This document shows, one piece after another, positions 35,816 to 45,678 of a DNA stretch of 64,000 nucleotides (its first letter is position 1; each line of letters starts with the position of its first letter). Source of the DNA: Pseudoalteromonas flavipulchra NCIMB 2033 = ATCC BAA-314 (lineage in GTDB: Bacteria; Pseudomonadota; Gammaproteobacteria; Enterobacterales; Alteromonadaceae); the NCBI GenBank assembly GCA_000814665.1, contig JWIH01000021.1:124001-188000 (forward strand), in the 5' to 3' direction. The notes below the pieces were generated by a model that made no database searches, was not told the origin of the DNA, and worked only from the letters and a program-made list of their open reading frames with translations. Position numbers and translations under genes: made by a program.

Positions 35816-36759
35816 AAACACCGTTTTACATCATTAGTTTTGTGTTATTGACGCTTTTGGTTGGTTGCTCTAAACCCGAGCGTAAAATCTTCGGCATTAT
35901 CGAACGACCGCAGGTGCAGATCAGCAGCCCAACCGGAGAGTTATTAGTTGAGTTGCTGGTCGAGCGCGGCGATAAAGTAGTAAAAGGACAGCCACTGGCG
36001 AAGATCGATGACGTGGTGCAGCAACAACAGGTTAATGCTATTGAACAACAAATCGCGCGCTTGCAAGCGCAATATAGATTGTTACTCTCAGGCACCCGAG
36101 TTGAGCAAGTTAAACAAGCCAAAGCAAGGGTGCATGCAGCACAGGCCGCTTGGGAAGAAGCTCAGCGGCAACTTGTTCGGCAGAGGCAGTTAATCAAAGA
36201 CAAGTTGACCTCTCAAGATAGGGTCGATGCCGCCTCAGCCAATGTCGAGTCGACACTTGGTATTTTGCAAGAGGCCCAAGCGCGTTTGAAAGAGCTTGAA
36301 AATGGCACGAGAGAGGAGACAATCGAACAAGCAAAAATCGCAATTACAGAAGCACAAACACAGTTAATTATCGCCAACAAACAGCTCGCTGATCTTACCC
36401 TTAAAGCACCGACTTCCGGCATTGTCGAAGATTTACCTTGGCTTGTTGGTGAGCGTCCCATTAAAGGCGCACCGATTATTTTGCTGGCTGCTGACGACAA
36501 AACATTCGCACGGCTTTATCTGCCGCAAACCCAGCTTGCTAAAGTCTCTTTGGGAAGTGTGCTAAATGTGCATTTCGATGGCAGTGATACAAGTCTACAA
36601 GGCACCGTCAACTACATTAGCCAAAGCGCGAGCTTCACACCTTATTTTGCACTTTCACAAGAGGAAAGAGCACGTTTAATGTATGTGGTGGAAGTGCTGC
36701 TCACTGATAAAGTGACTGTCCCGTCAGGCACGCCGGTATGGGTGGAGCTGCAAGAATGA
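35812..36759 (+). CDS. HlyD-family periplasmic adaptor, lipoprotein (YbhG-like)
   Basis: A 315-residue membrane-fusion protein. The leader FVLLTLLVGCSKPE carries a lipobox with the cysteine at about residue 19. Residues ~35-60 and ~205-300 form the lipoyl and beta-barrel parts, and ~80-195 a long alpha-hairpin coiled coil (KQAKARVHAAQAAWEEAQRQ). It joins an ABC exporter to an outer-membrane channel, as in YbhG. It overlaps the TetR gene by 4 bp and the ATPase gene by 4 bp. Confidence 0.92.
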   Translation: MKTPFYIISFVLLTLLVGCSKPERKIFGIIERPQVQISSPTGELLVELLVERGDKVVKGQPLAKIDDVVQQQQVNAIEQQIARLQAQYRLLLSGTRVEQVKQAKARVHAAQAAWEEAQRQLVRQRQLIKDKLTSQDRVDAASANVESTLGILQEAQARLKELENGTREETIEQAKIAITEAQTQLIIANKQLADLTLKAPTSGIVEDLPWLVGERPIKGAPIILLAADDKTFARLYLPQTQLAKVSLGSVLNVHFDGSDTSLQGTVNYISQSASFTPYFALSQEERARLMYVVEVLLTDKVTVPSGTPVWVELQE

Positions 36760-37688
36760 CCAAGGAAATCGTGATCCAAAGTGAAGGGTTGGGTAAGCAG
36801 TTTAACGACTATTGGGCGGTTTCAGACTTAGACCTTACCGTAAAGCAAGGCGAAATTTACGGTTTTCTGGGGCCAAATGGCTGCGGAAAATCAACCACAA
36901 TCCGGATGTTGACTGGACTGTTAACGCCAACCACAGGTCATGTCAGTATTATGGGAAAGGATGTGCAGGCACATGGTGAAAGCTTACGTAATCGATTAGG
37001 CTACATGACGCAAAAATTCTCCCTATACGAGTCGCTAAGCGTGCTGGAGAATCTCGAGTTTGTGGCGAAAATTTATGGTTTATCACGCAATGATGTTAAG
37101 CGTAGAGTGGCTGAGCTGCTACAGGAATACCAATTAGAAGATAAAAAATCGGTGCAGTCCGGTGCATTGAGTGGTGGACAAAAACAACGCCTAGCGCTTG
37201 CCGCCGCTGTTATTCATAAACCAGAGTTGCTCTTTTTAGATGAGCCGACGTCAGCGGTTGACCCGGAAAATCGTCGTGCATTTTGGGAGCAGTTATTTAG
37301 TTTAAGTGCGCAGGGCACGACCATTTTAGTGTCTACCCATTATATGGACGAGGCAGAGCGTTGTCACCGGCTTGCTATCTTAGAGCAAGGTGTAAAGCGT
37401 GCGGATGATAGTCCCATCGCACTGATGGAACAGTTAAAGGTTTCGGTGTGCGAAGTTGTGGGTGACGACGTTGCGGCATTAAAAACACGTTTAGCTTCAT
37501 TACCGAGTGTGATTTCCGTCTCCCAAATAGGTGCTCGCCTAAGGGTGTTGATAAACAAAAAAGAATCACAACCTCTGGCATTATTGCGAGCTGAATCTGG
37601 AGGTGGTTACGAAGTGGATTTCACTCGCGCTAACCTCGAGGATGTGTTTGTAACGAGTACAGGGAGGGGCTATGCTGAGCTTGCGTAG
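36756..37688 (+). CDS. ABC transporter ATP-binding protein
   Basis: A 310-residue ATPase. Walker A GPNGCGKST, Q-loop YMTQKFSLYESL, signature LSGGQKQRL, Walker B LLFLDEPTSAVDP and H-loop STHYMD are all present. The ATG at 36756 overlaps the adaptor stop (ATGA); an upstream start would add six residues. Unlike E. coli YbhF there is only one ATPase domain, so two copies would be needed per transporter. It overlaps the permease gene by 17 bp. Confidence 0.94.
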   Translation: MTKEIVIQSEGLGKQFNDYWAVSDLDLTVKQGEIYGFLGPNGCGKSTTIRMLTGLLTPTTGHVSIMGKDVQAHGESLRNRLGYMTQKFSLYESLSVLENLEFVAKIYGLSRNDVKRRVAELLQEYQLEDKKSVQSGALSGGQKQRLALAAAVIHKPELLFLDEPTSAVDPENRRAFWEQLFSLSAQGTTILVSTHYMDEAERCHRLAILEQGVKRADDSPIALMEQLKVSVCEVVGDDVAALKTRLASLPSVISVSQIGARLRVLINKKESQPLALLRAESGGGYEVDFTRANLEDVFVTSTGRGYAELA

Positions 37689-38814
37689 GTTAAATGCCAT
37701 CGTCAGTAAAGAGTTTATGCAGCTGGCACGTGACCGTATTACCTTTGCGATGATTGTGATGTTGCCATTGGCGCAGCTGTTGCTATTTGGTTATGCAATT
37801 AATACTGATGTCAGACATGTTTCCGCAGGTATTGTTGATTTTAGTCAGACTTATCAATCCAGACAGTTGATCCAAACCGCAGCCAACACTCAAGTGGTTG
37901 ACTTTATCGGCTATTACGATTCAATTGCGGCGGCTGAGCAGGCCATTACCAGAGGAAAGGTGAATACCGTGTTGGTTATTCCTGCTGATTTTGTGCGTCG
38001 GCAGCTCAATCGTGATTATCAACTAAGTGGCTATAAAGTGGGTAATAGTACAGCGCAACATAGCGTTGCGCAGTGGTTGATTGATGGTTCCGATCCGTTA
38101 TTAAGTGGTGCCGTGGCAGGGCTCAGTAAGTTGCCTATTAGCATCAAAAGGTTACTTATGCCTGCACTGCCAGATCCAGCTTTTGCGCTGCAAAATTACT
38201 TTAATCCAGAGAAACGTTCGTCGGTTAATATTATTCCCGGTTTGATTGCTATTATATTAACGATGACGATGATCCTATTTACCTCATCAGCGCTGGTTAG
38301 AGAGCGTGAGCAGGGTAATATGGAATTTCTTATCACCACACCGGTTCGGCCAACCGAACTAATGTTAGGTAAAATTCTACCTTACATTCTTGTTGGCTTT
38401 ATTCAAATGGCGATAATACTATTTTTAGGACATTGGCTATTTGATGTACCGCTCAATTTTGATATGCCAAGTCTACTTATCGTGACGTTGTTGTTTATCA
38501 CCGCGAGCCTTACCTTAGGGCTGCTTATCTCCACTAAAGCCAAAAACCAATTGCAGGCAATGCAAATGACGGTTTTTGTGTTACTGCCTGCAATATTGCT
38601 ATCTGGGTTTATGTTCCCATTTGCCGCGATGCCAAGAGCGGCGCAATACCTTGCAGAGATCTTACCTGCCACACATTACGTAAGGTCGATCCGAGCTGTA
38701 GTGCTTCGCGGCGCGCACTTTAGCGATTTGTATTTTGATTTACTCTGTTTGGTCGCCTTTAGTGTGATTGGCTTTATGATTGCGACGATGCGCTTTAAAA
38801 AGCGATTAGATTAG
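37672..38814 (+). CDS. ABC-2-type permease (YbhS/YbhR-like)
   Basis: A 380-residue permease. A first helix (~22-42), a large periplasmic domain (~45-180) and five more helices follow; the family segment NIIPGLIAIILTMTMILFTSSALVREREQGNMEFL is divided around residues 185-225. It exports an unknown substrate, probably a hydrophobic compound or drug. In the related ybh system two permease genes follow; here only one is present, so the permease is likely a homodimer. Confidence 0.92.
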   Translation: MLSLRRLNAIVSKEFMQLARDRITFAMIVMLPLAQLLLFGYAINTDVRHVSAGIVDFSQTYQSRQLIQTAANTQVVDFIGYYDSIAAAEQAITRGKVNTVLVIPADFVRRQLNRDYQLSGYKVGNSTAQHSVAQWLIDGSDPLLSGAVAGLSKLPISIKRLLMPALPDPAFALQNYFNPEKRSSVNIIPGLIAIILTMTMILFTSSALVREREQGNMEFLITTPVRPTELMLGKILPYILVGFIQMAIILFLGHWLFDVPLNFDMPSLLIVTLLFITASLTLGLLISTKAKNQLQAMQMTVFVLLPAILLSGFMFPFAAMPRAAQYLAEILPATHYVRSIRAVVLRGAHFSDLYFDLLCLVAFSVIGFMIATMRFKKRLD

Positions 38815-38876
38815 TTGTGTAAATATGTAGGTACTGATAACTTACAGCGAAGTGTTGTTTTAAAAGGAAAATTTTG

Positions 38877-39503
38877 ATGGACTTGCAATCTCTCGCCGTG
38901 TTTGCGGTAGCGTGTCTCGCGATTAACCTCATCCCTGGTCCCGATGTGATCTATATTGTGTCCAACACAATGAAAGGCAAAATGTCAGCAGGGCTAAAGG
39001 CTGCGCTGGGTTTAGGCACCGGTTATTTCGTTCATACTATTGCCGCTTGTTTAGGATTATCAGCGATTATTTTGAGCTCAGCTTTCGCGTTTAGTGTGGT
39101 GAAATGGCTCGGCGCTGCTTACCTAGTTTATTTGGGTGTTCAGTCGTTATTATCAATGTGGCGTGGCGATAGCCAACTGCAGGTAAAGCAAACCGAGGTT
39201 GCAGCAGGCAACGTCTTTATGCAGGGGGTATTAGTGAGTGTTTTAAACCCTAAAGTGGCGCTGTTTTTCCTATCTTTTTTACCACAATTTGTTGACCTTT
39301 CAGCACAGTCCACCTCGCTGCAAATTTTAATGCTCGGCATGTTGTTTAGTGCCTTGGCGACAGTTTGTAACTTGATCTACGCGGTAGCCGGAAGCTGGCT
39401 ATTCAATCGTCCTAATGCTAAGCGGTACTCTCGTGCACTTGAAGGTGTCTCGGGCGTATTGCTGCTGGGATTGGCTGGAAAAGTTATCGCGAGCGAGAAG
39501 TAG
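38877..39503 (+). CDS. LysE-family exporter
   Basis: A 208-residue LysE/RhtB-family exporter with about six helices. The opening CLAINLIPGPDVIYIVSN is the family mark, and NPKVALFFLSFLPQFVD in the middle is the second conserved segment. It should export amino acids or homoserine-type compounds. The ATG at 38877 is preferred to a TTG three bases earlier; AAAAGGA lies about eight bases upstream. The AraC regulator follows on the same strand. Confidence 0.93.
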   Translation: MDLQSLAVFAVACLAINLIPGPDVIYIVSNTMKGKMSAGLKAALGLGTGYFVHTIAACLGLSAIILSSAFAFSVVKWLGAAYLVYLGVQSLLSMWRGDSQLQVKQTEVAAGNVFMQGVLVSVLNPKVALFFLSFLPQFVDLSAQSTSLQILMLGMLFSALATVCNLIYAVAGSWLFNRPNAKRYSRALEGVSGVLLLGLAGKVIASEK

Positions 39504-39552
39504 AGTAGTCAAGGGTGACCAAACAAGGTAAAGCAATGTAGTAGAGTTACAC

Positions 39553-40353
39553 GTGGAAAAGTCTAAAATCTGGAAAGACAAGTCTGTTGAGGGTGTCGAG
39601 CTTTTATCAGCGCAATATACTAAGTTTGAGTTTGCCAAACATTGGCATGATGAATTGGCTATTGGCGTGATAGAAGAAGGTGCGGAAGGTATTCTCTATG
39701 GCGGGCAAAAGTTGATTGTGCCTAAACATCATGTTATTGCTATCAACCCCTCTGAAGTGCACACCGGATTCCCGGGTGTGCCAAGTGGCTGGCGCTATCG
39801 AATGTTTTATTTTGATCTCGCATTTCTACAGCGACTTTTTGATAATATGAGTGTGCACTTAGCGCCCGTTGTTAATCGCACCATCATTGATGATAATCGT
39901 CTATTTTTAGGTTTATTGCAGCTTCATCAAGCCATGGAGCAAGCCAGTTTCACACTGACAAAAGAGTCATTGTTGCTGATGACTTTAGAAAAGGTGTTTA
40001 CTCAGTATGGCTCAGTGACAAACCCTGAAAACACTGCTTTTATTGATACTCACAGCGTGTTTCGTGCAAGAGATTATCTTTTTGATAACTGGCAAGAAAA
40101 TATTTCACTCGATGAGTTAGAGTGTTTAACGGACAGCACTCGGTTTCAATTAATTAAAGGTTTCAATTCTGCATTTGGCCTGACTCCACACCAATTCCTC
40201 CTGCAAATTAAAATCCAAAAGGCCAAGCTGCTGCTTGCTAAGGGCATGACGTGTGTGGACACGGCGCTAACCTGTGGCTTTTATGATCAAAGCCATTTTA
40301 GTCGCAACTTTAAGCGGGCATATGGGGTATCACCGTCTAATTACAGGTGCTGA
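39553..40353 (+). CDS. AraC-family regulator between two LysE genes
   Basis: A 266-residue regulator. The N-terminal cupin (residues ~20-130; KHWHDELAIGVIEEGAEGILYGGQ) binds the effector, and the double HTH spans ~165-265 (ISLDELECLTDSTRFQLIKGF and ALTCGFYDQSHFSRNFKRAYG). GTG at 39553 is the start. LysE-type genes lie on both sides, so it probably controls one or both, in response to an amino acid. Confidence 0.92.
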   Translation: MEKSKIWKDKSVEGVELLSAQYTKFEFAKHWHDELAIGVIEEGAEGILYGGQKLIVPKHHVIAINPSEVHTGFPGVPSGWRYRMFYFDLAFLQRLFDNMSVHLAPVVNRTIIDDNRLFLGLLQLHQAMEQASFTLTKESLLLMTLEKVFTQYGSVTNPENTAFIDTHSVFRARDYLFDNWQENISLDELECLTDSTRFQLIKGFNSAFGLTPHQFLLQIKIQKAKLLLAKGMTCVDTALTCGFYDQSHFSRNFKRAYGVSPSNYRC

Positions 40354-40446
40354 TATCTAGGCCTTTGGCTTATTTCAATTTTGTACAAGAACATGCCTTG
40401 CGATTTCTGTACTTTGTGTGCTTTCACATAAGGAGAAGTTTCAACC

Positions 40447-41070
40447 ATGAGTTTGTTTATCATTTGGTTTAGTGCCATGTTCCCGTTAGTTTTTAGTCCA
40501 GGACCTGCAAATATCGTATTTGCTGCATCAGGTGCCAATGTCGGAGTGAGGCGATCATTAGGACTCTTGGCCGGAGTTGACGTTGTGTATATTCTAAAGT
40601 CGCTGCTGGTGGGGTATGGTCTTGGCAAAGTCGTTGAGTCTCACCCCATGGCTTTGAATATTATGCAATTGATAGGTGCAATTTACCTTATTTATCTGGC
40701 AACGAAGTTTTTTGCCGCGACTAAGAACATCTCAGCAAATGATAGCAAAAAATTAGGCTTTATCGATGGGGCGTTGCTGCAAATATTGAATAGCAAAGGA
40801 TGGGTATTAGTCTTTATTATGTTTACGCTTTTTAGTGAGCAAGCAAATGATACCTTCGGCGCGTTGGGCAATTTAATTCTGGTGTTATGGCTTGCGATAC
40901 TCAACATTTCGGTGCATTTGGTGTGGATTAAAGCTGGCGACTTGTTGGCACGAGTGTCGAATAACCCAAATTATAATAAATGGTTGAATCGGTTTTACGG
41001 CGGCTGTTTGTATCTGGTCGCGGTTTGGTTAATTTTCGATAATGAAATTTGGCGCGGAGGTTTGATCTGA
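40447..41070 (+). CDS. LysE-family exporter
   Basis: A 207-residue LysE/RhtB-family exporter with six predicted helices; FPLVFSPGPANIVFAASG is the N-terminal family mark and LQILNSKGWVLVFIMFTLF the second. It lies 93 bp after the AraC gene and may belong to its regulon. AAGGAGAAG stands about ten bases before the ATG. A bidirectional terminator follows. Confidence 0.92.
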   Translation: MSLFIIWFSAMFPLVFSPGPANIVFAASGANVGVRRSLGLLAGVDVVYILKSLLVGYGLGKVVESHPMALNIMQLIGAIYLIYLATKFFAATKNISANDSKKLGFIDGALLQILNSKGWVLVFIMFTLFSEQANDTFGALGNLILVLWLAILNISVHLVWIKAGDLLARVSNNPNYNKWLNRFYGGCLYLVAVWLIFDNEIWRGGLI

Positions 41071-41074
41071 GCAA

Positions 41075-41106
41075 AAATAAAGGCTTCTAAATGGAAGCCT
41101 TTATTT
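41075..41106. terminator. Bidirectional intrinsic terminator between lysE-like gene and metG
   Basis: AAATAAAGGCTTC and GAAGCCTTTATTT form a perfect 13-bp stem with a six-base loop. A-rich and T-rich ends give a usable tail for both directions, fitting the convergent genes on either side. Confidence 0.85.
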
Positions 41107-41126
41107 GTATACAAGTAATAGGGTGA

Positions 41127-43163
41127 TTACATCACTCGCATGCCAGGCTGTGAGCCATCGTCTGGGTTCAAGATGTAAATTTCTTTACCACCTGGGCCTG
41201 CAGCTAACACCATGCCTTCTGACATACCAAAACGCATCTTACGAGGTTTTAGGTTTGCAACCATTACTGTTAACTTGCCGATAAGATCTTCAGGTGAATA
41301 AGCAGACTTAATGCCAGCAAACACCTGGCGCGTTTCACCACCTAAATCAAGCGTAAGTTTAAGCAGTTTATCTGCACCTTCAACATGCTCTGCGTTGGCA
41401 ATTTTTGCGACACGCAGATCTACTTTGGCAAAATCATCGAATTCGATTTCCGCAGCGATTGGCTCTTTGGCAAGCGGGCTATTCGGATCTGCTGCTACAG
41501 ATTGACCACCCACTTTCTTTTCAAGACTTTCTTTCGAAGACTCGATCATCGCATTCACTTTATCAAGTTCAACACGCTGCATTAGTGCCTTAAACTTATT
41601 GATTTCATGATTAACAAGGGCGTTGTCAACGCTTTCCCAACTTAGCTCAGTGTTTAAGAAAGCTTCTACATTTTTCGCCATACCAGGAAGGATAGGCTTT
41701 AAATAAGTCAGTAATACACGGAATAGGTTAAGACCCATAGAGCACACTTGATGTGCACGCTCAAGCGTCTCTTCATTCTTTGCAAGCACCCAAGGTGCTT
41801 CGGCATCAATAAACTGGTTTGCTTTGTCAGCAAGGGTCATGATCTCACGTACTGCGCGGCTGTATTCGCGGTTTTCAAAATGTGTCGCGATTGAACCCTT
41901 TGCAGCAACAAAGCTAGTTAGTAGCGCTTCGTCCATAACAGAGTCGCTTAGCTTGCCGTCAAATTTCTTAGTAATAAAGCCCGCGCAGCGACTCGCGATG
42001 TTTACCACTTTGCCCACTAAGTCTGAGTTTACGCGTGCCGCAAAATCTTCTAGGTTGAGGTCTAAATCCGTAACGCCGCTGTTTAGTTTAGCCGCGTAGT
42101 AATAACGTAAATATTCAGGATCTAAGTGTTCAAGGTAGGTGCGAGCCTTTACAAAAGTGCCTTTTGACTTAGACATCTTAGCGCCATTCACGGTGACAAA
42201 ACCGTGAGCGAATACGTTATTTGGTTTACGGAAATTAGCGCCATCAAGCATTGCCGGCCAAAATAGGCTGTGGAAGTAGATGATGTCTTTACCGATAAAG
42301 TGATAAAGCTCGGCGTCAGAACCTTCACCCCAAAACTCGTCAAAGTTTACGCCTTGTTTCTCGCAAAGGTTTTTGAAGCTTGCCATGTAACCGATTGGTG
42401 CATCCAACCAAACATAGAAATATTTGCCAGGCGCGCCTGGGATTTCAAAACCAAAATAGGGGGCGTCACGGCTGATATCCCACTGCTGCAAGCCGTCTGC
42501 AAACCATTCGTCTAGCTTGTTCGCCATTTCAGATTGCAGACTACCTGAGCGTAGCCATGTTTTTAGCATGTCTTCGAATGCAGGTAAGTCAAAGAAGTAA
42601 TGCTCTGAATCTTTCAAGATGGGTGTCGCACCAGACATCACCGATTTTGGCTCAATCAACTCTGTTGGGCTGTAGGTTGCACCGCAGGCATCACAGCTAT
42701 CGCCATTTTGATCTTCAGACTTACAAGTCGGGCAAGTACCAGTAACAAAACGATCTGGTAGGAAAATGCCTTTCTCTGGATCAAATAACTGTGAAATCGT
42801 GCGCTTTTTGATATAGCCTTTTTCGTCTAAACGAGTGTAGATTAGCTCGCTTAGTTCACGGTTTTCGTCACTGTGTGTGCTGTGATAGTTATCAAACTCG
42901 ATATTGAAGTCTGCAAAGTCACGCTGACGCTCAATACTCACCTGCTTAACCATTTCTTCAGGCGTGATACCTTGCTTCTGTGCATTGAGCATGATTGGCG
43001 TGCCGTGCGCATCGTCCGCACATACATAATAGGCTTCATGGCCTTGTAGCTTTTGGAAGCGAGCCCAAATATCGGTTTGAATATATTCCAGCAAGTGGCC
43101 TAAGTGTGTGGGGCCATTTGCGTATGGTAATGCACTGGTAATGAGAATTTTTCTCTTCGTCAT
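41127..43163 (-). CDS. metG: Methionyl-tRNA synthetase
   Basis: A 678-residue synthetase that loads methionine onto tRNA. The HIGH-type motif is [15 protein letters not shown] (residues ~8-22), the KMSKS loop is [10 protein letters not shown] (about 330), and the zinc knuckle has [20 protein letters not shown]. The C-terminal ~110 residues are the dimerising tRNA-binding (Trbp111-like) domain ([20 protein letters not shown]), as in the long enzymes of enterobacteria. It is divergent from mrp. Confidence 0.98.
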   Translation of the reverse strand: MTKRKILITSALPYANGPTHLGHLLEYIQTDIWARFQKLQGHEAYYVCADDAHGTPIMLNAQKQGITPEEMVKQVSIERQRDFADFNIEFDNYHSTHSDENRELSELIYTRLDEKGYIKKRTISQLFDPEKGIFLPDRFVTGTCPTCKSEDQNGDSCDACGATYSPTELIEPKSVMSGATPILKDSEHYFFDLPAFEDMLKTWLRSGSLQSEMANKLDEWFADGLQQWDISRDAPYFGFEIPGAPGKYFYVWLDAPIGYMASFKNLCEKQGVNFDEFWGEGSDAELYHFIGKDIIYFHSLFWPAMLDGANFRKPNNVFAHGFVTVNGAKMSKSKGTFVKARTYLEHLDPEYLRYYYAAKLNSGVTDLDLNLEDFAARVNSDLVGKVVNIASRCAGFITKKFDGKLSDSVMDEALLTSFVAAKGSIATHFENREYSRAVREIMTLADKANQFIDAEAPWVLAKNEETLERAHQVCSMGLNLFRVLLTYLKPILPGMAKNVEAFLNTELSWESVDNALVNHEINKFKALMQRVELDKVNAMIESSKESLEKKVGGQSVAADPNSPLAKEPIAAEIEFDDFAKVDLRVAKIANAEHVEGADKLLKLTLDLGGETRQVFAGIKSAYSPEDLIGKLTVMVANLKPRKMRFGMSEGMVLAAGPGGKEIYILNPDDGSQPGMRVM

Positions 43164-43365
43164 AACGATTCCATGAATTTAGCGCGATCTTTTTAATTGA
43201 TGGTGTTGAATTGGTTGATTATTCACCGAGTTAACACTTGAATGGACAAGTGTGCTTAGTGACTCACCTTAGTTCAGACCATGAACCGCGAATTGACTGG
43301 TTTTAATGAGTTGAATGTTACATAATTCCGTGGCTATTTTCATCATCCAGAGGAGTTTAATTTGT

Positions 43366-44469
43366 ATGTTTGGACTGGAAAAATGGTTTGCCAAGGGAAA
43401 AAACACCAAACAGGCAATCATTGAGCTTTTAAATGGCTATCGTAGTGCCGCATTACCAGTGGGCATTGATGCAAATTGGGTGATCAAAACACAAGAATCA
43501 AAGGCGCAAATTCAAGTACAAATTAATTTTCCATTTGCCATCCAATGCGACCAAGATGTTGCTAGTTATCTACAGCAACACTTAGGCAAGCCCGTTGAGG
43601 TGACATCGAAAGTCGTCGTTGTCGGCAGACCAAAATTTAAAGCCATTAAACATATTATTCTTGTTGCCTCAGGTAAGGGCGGGGTGGGTAAGTCTACCAC
43701 TGCGATTAATCTGGCGTATGCGCTACGTGCTCAAGGTGCGAAAGTTGGTGTGCTAGATGCTGATATTTATGGCCCTTCGCTACCTAGTTTACTGGCTCTT
43801 GAGGATGAAAAACCTCAGGCGAAAGATGATAAAACCCTACTACCAATTGAAAAGTCGGGCATTAAAGCCATGTCTATCGGCTTTTTGGTCCCAGCAGAGG
43901 ACGCCACTGTTTGGCGAGGACCAATGGCTTCTCAAGCGCTTACTCAATTGTTAAATGAAACGGATTGGGGTGAGCTGGATTATCTGATTGTTGATATGCC
44001 ACCAGGCACAGGAGATATCCAATTGACCATGACGCAAAAAGTGCCAGCCAGTGGTGCGGTGATTGTTACTACACCGCAGACCTTGGCGCTAGCAGATGCA
44101 CAGAAGGGCATCGCAATGTTTGACAAAGTGCAGCTCCCTATTTTAGGTTTGGTCGAAAATATGAGTTACTTCAATTGTGAGCAATGTGGTAGTCGCAACC
44201 ATATTTTTGGTCACTCTGGTGGCACCATGCTGGCGAGTCGCTATGGTGTGCCTCTGCTCGCGGAAGTACCGCTTAACGAACAGATTAGAACAGCAACGGA
44301 GCAGGGCGAAGATATCATTGCCACAGTCCGTGAGCCTAATTCAGAAAGTAAGACTGACAATCATGGTATAGCAGATCACTATGTTGATTGTGCCCAACTG
44401 GTTGCCAGTATGTTATATTACCAATCAGACTCAACATCGGGTGTTGAGATTGTGATGACGGAAGACTAA
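43366..44469 (+). CDS. mrp: Mrp/ApbC iron-sulfur cluster carrier ATPase
   Basis: A 367-residue P-loop ATPase that carries Fe-S clusters. The deviant Walker A is [18 protein letters not shown] and the cluster-binding CxxC is [12 protein letters not shown]. The short N-terminal part (~95 residues) is the reduced form typical of gammaproteobacterial Mrp. The ATG at 43366 has AGGAG ten bases upstream; an earlier in-frame ATG at 43315 lacks this. It is divergent from metG, which is the order known from E. coli, and runs 2 bp ahead of dcd. Confidence 0.95.
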   Translation: MFGLEKWFAKGKNTKQAIIELLNGYRSAALPVGIDANWVIKTQESKAQIQVQINFPFAIQCDQDVASYLQQHLGKPVEVTSKVVVVGRPKFKAIKHIILVASGKGGVGKSTTAINLAYALRAQGAKVGVLDADIYGPSLPSLLALEDEKPQAKDDKTLLPIEKSGIKAMSIGFLVPAEDATVWRGPMASQALTQLLNETDWGELDYLIVDMPPGTGDIQLTMTQKVPASGAVIVTTPQTLALADAQKGIAMFDKVQLPILGLVENMSYFNCEQCGSRNHIFGHSGGTMLASRYGVPLLAEVPLNEQIRTATEQGEDIIATVREPNSESKTDNHGIADHYVDCAQLVASMLYYQSDSTSGVEIVMTED

Positions 44470-44471
44470 GA

Positions 44472-45056
44472 ATGAGATTATCGGATACCCATATTCGAGA
44501 AGCGATTGAACAACAACGCATAATCATCGAACCTACACCTAAGCCAGATATGATTTCAGGCGTTACCGTGGATTTAAGACTGGGTAACAAGTTTAGAGTG
44601 TTTCAGGACCATGCCGCGCCTTACGTTGATCTCAGTGGTCCTAAAGATCAGATCAATGCCGCGATGGAATCCATCATGAGTGACGAAATTGTGTTAGAAG
44701 ATGGCCAAGCGTTTTTCTTGCACCCCGGAGAGCTGGCGCTGGCAATGACGTATGAAAAGGTAACGCTACCTGCCGACCTTGTTGGTTGGTTAGATGGCCG
44801 CTCGTCGCTGGCGAGGTTAGGTTTAATGGTTCATGTTACTGCGCATCGTATCGATCCCGGTTGGTCTGGAAACATCGTATTAGAGTTCTATAACTCAGGT
44901 AAGTTGCCTTTGGCACTTAGGCCGAATATGAAAATAGGTGCGATGAGCTTTGAAACGATGACAAGTGCTGCGCAATTCCCTTATAACGAGCGTAAAGACG
45001 CTAAATATAAGGATCAAAATAGTGCGGTTGCTTCGCGTATTAGTGACGACAGTTAA
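44472..45056 (+). CDS. dcd: dCTP deaminase
   Basis: A 194-residue trimeric enzyme that deaminates dCTP to dUTP for thymidylate synthesis. The start [40 protein letters not shown] (phosphate loop and nucleotide site) and GNIVLEFYN (catalytic glutamate) match the family along its full length. It is translationally coupled with mrp (2-bp gap). Confidence 0.97.
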   Translation: MRLSDTHIREAIEQQRIIIEPTPKPDMISGVTVDLRLGNKFRVFQDHAAPYVDLSGPKDQINAAMESIMSDEIVLEDGQAFFLHPGELALAMTYEKVTLPADLVGWLDGRSSLARLGLMVHVTAHRIDPGWSGNIVLEFYNSGKLPLALRPNMKIGAMSFETMTSAAQFPYNERKDAKYKDQNSAVASRISDDS

Positions 45057-45127
45057 TTGAATAGGTAGGCGAGAGGATTTGTGTGTAAATGGTTGGCCTA
45101 TTACAAACAAATCTGACGCTTAGCTTG

Positions 45128-45162
45128 GGAATAACAGCGTCTAGAGAACAAGTTGTTATTCC
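45128..45162. terminator. Hairpin after dcd
   Basis: GGAATAACA (45128-45136) and TGTTATTCC (45154-45162) form a perfect 9-bp stem with a 17-nt loop. A T-run does not follow, so it is only a possible terminator. The stretch 45057-45678 holds no gene; the rest is the repeat below and the leader of the EAL gene. Confidence 0.4.
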
Positions 45163-45362
45163 GAGTCTAGACTAGTCCCTCAACTTACCTAAACGGCATG
45201 CCATCTTTACATTTTTGCTCCCCCATCAAATAGCCATAACGATTTAAATTCAATAATATTTTTGCATTTGCTTTGATCCAAACCATACTTATTGTAATGC
45301 GTTTTTTATGTTGTCGGCGAAAGCGTCATGCGAATGACTGCAGTAGACAAAGTGAAATAGGT

Positions 45363-45530
45363 GTTATACCAATTGAATTAATTCTCTAATCAATTTGAAG
45401 GGTGAAATAGCATATTAGCTTAGTTAAAAATTTCTCATTTAGATCAACTGAATAGCAAAATTTTTGCCTTGCTACTAAAGCTATTTCCCTGCTTCAAAAT
45501 AGATCATTTACTTAATACAACTGGTAATAG
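45363..45530. repeat. MITE-like repeat with imperfect terminal inverted repeats
   Basis: The ~168-bp element begins GTTATACCAATTGAATTAA and ends with TTAATACAACTGGTAATAG; the reverse complement of the end agrees with the start at about 14 of 19 positions. The body is AT-rich without a reading frame. Repeats of this look are scattered in Pseudoalteromonas and Shewanella genomes, from memory. A non-autonomous transposable element is the likely identity. Confidence 0.55.
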
Positions 45531-45678
45531 TGCGCGAATGACGTTGCTTCCTGATTTGCAAAGAGAAGCTCATAGCCAATGTATTCGAGTTGGTGTTTTT
45601 CTTGAACGTTAACGCTTGGTTCTTTGCATAATGAATAGGCTGATAAATCACCGTCAAAGTGACTCAAGGAGAACGGGT

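Noticed and set aside
41824..42099. 91-codon plus-strand frame within metG
   Set aside because: Antisense shadow of a highly conserved synthetase gene.
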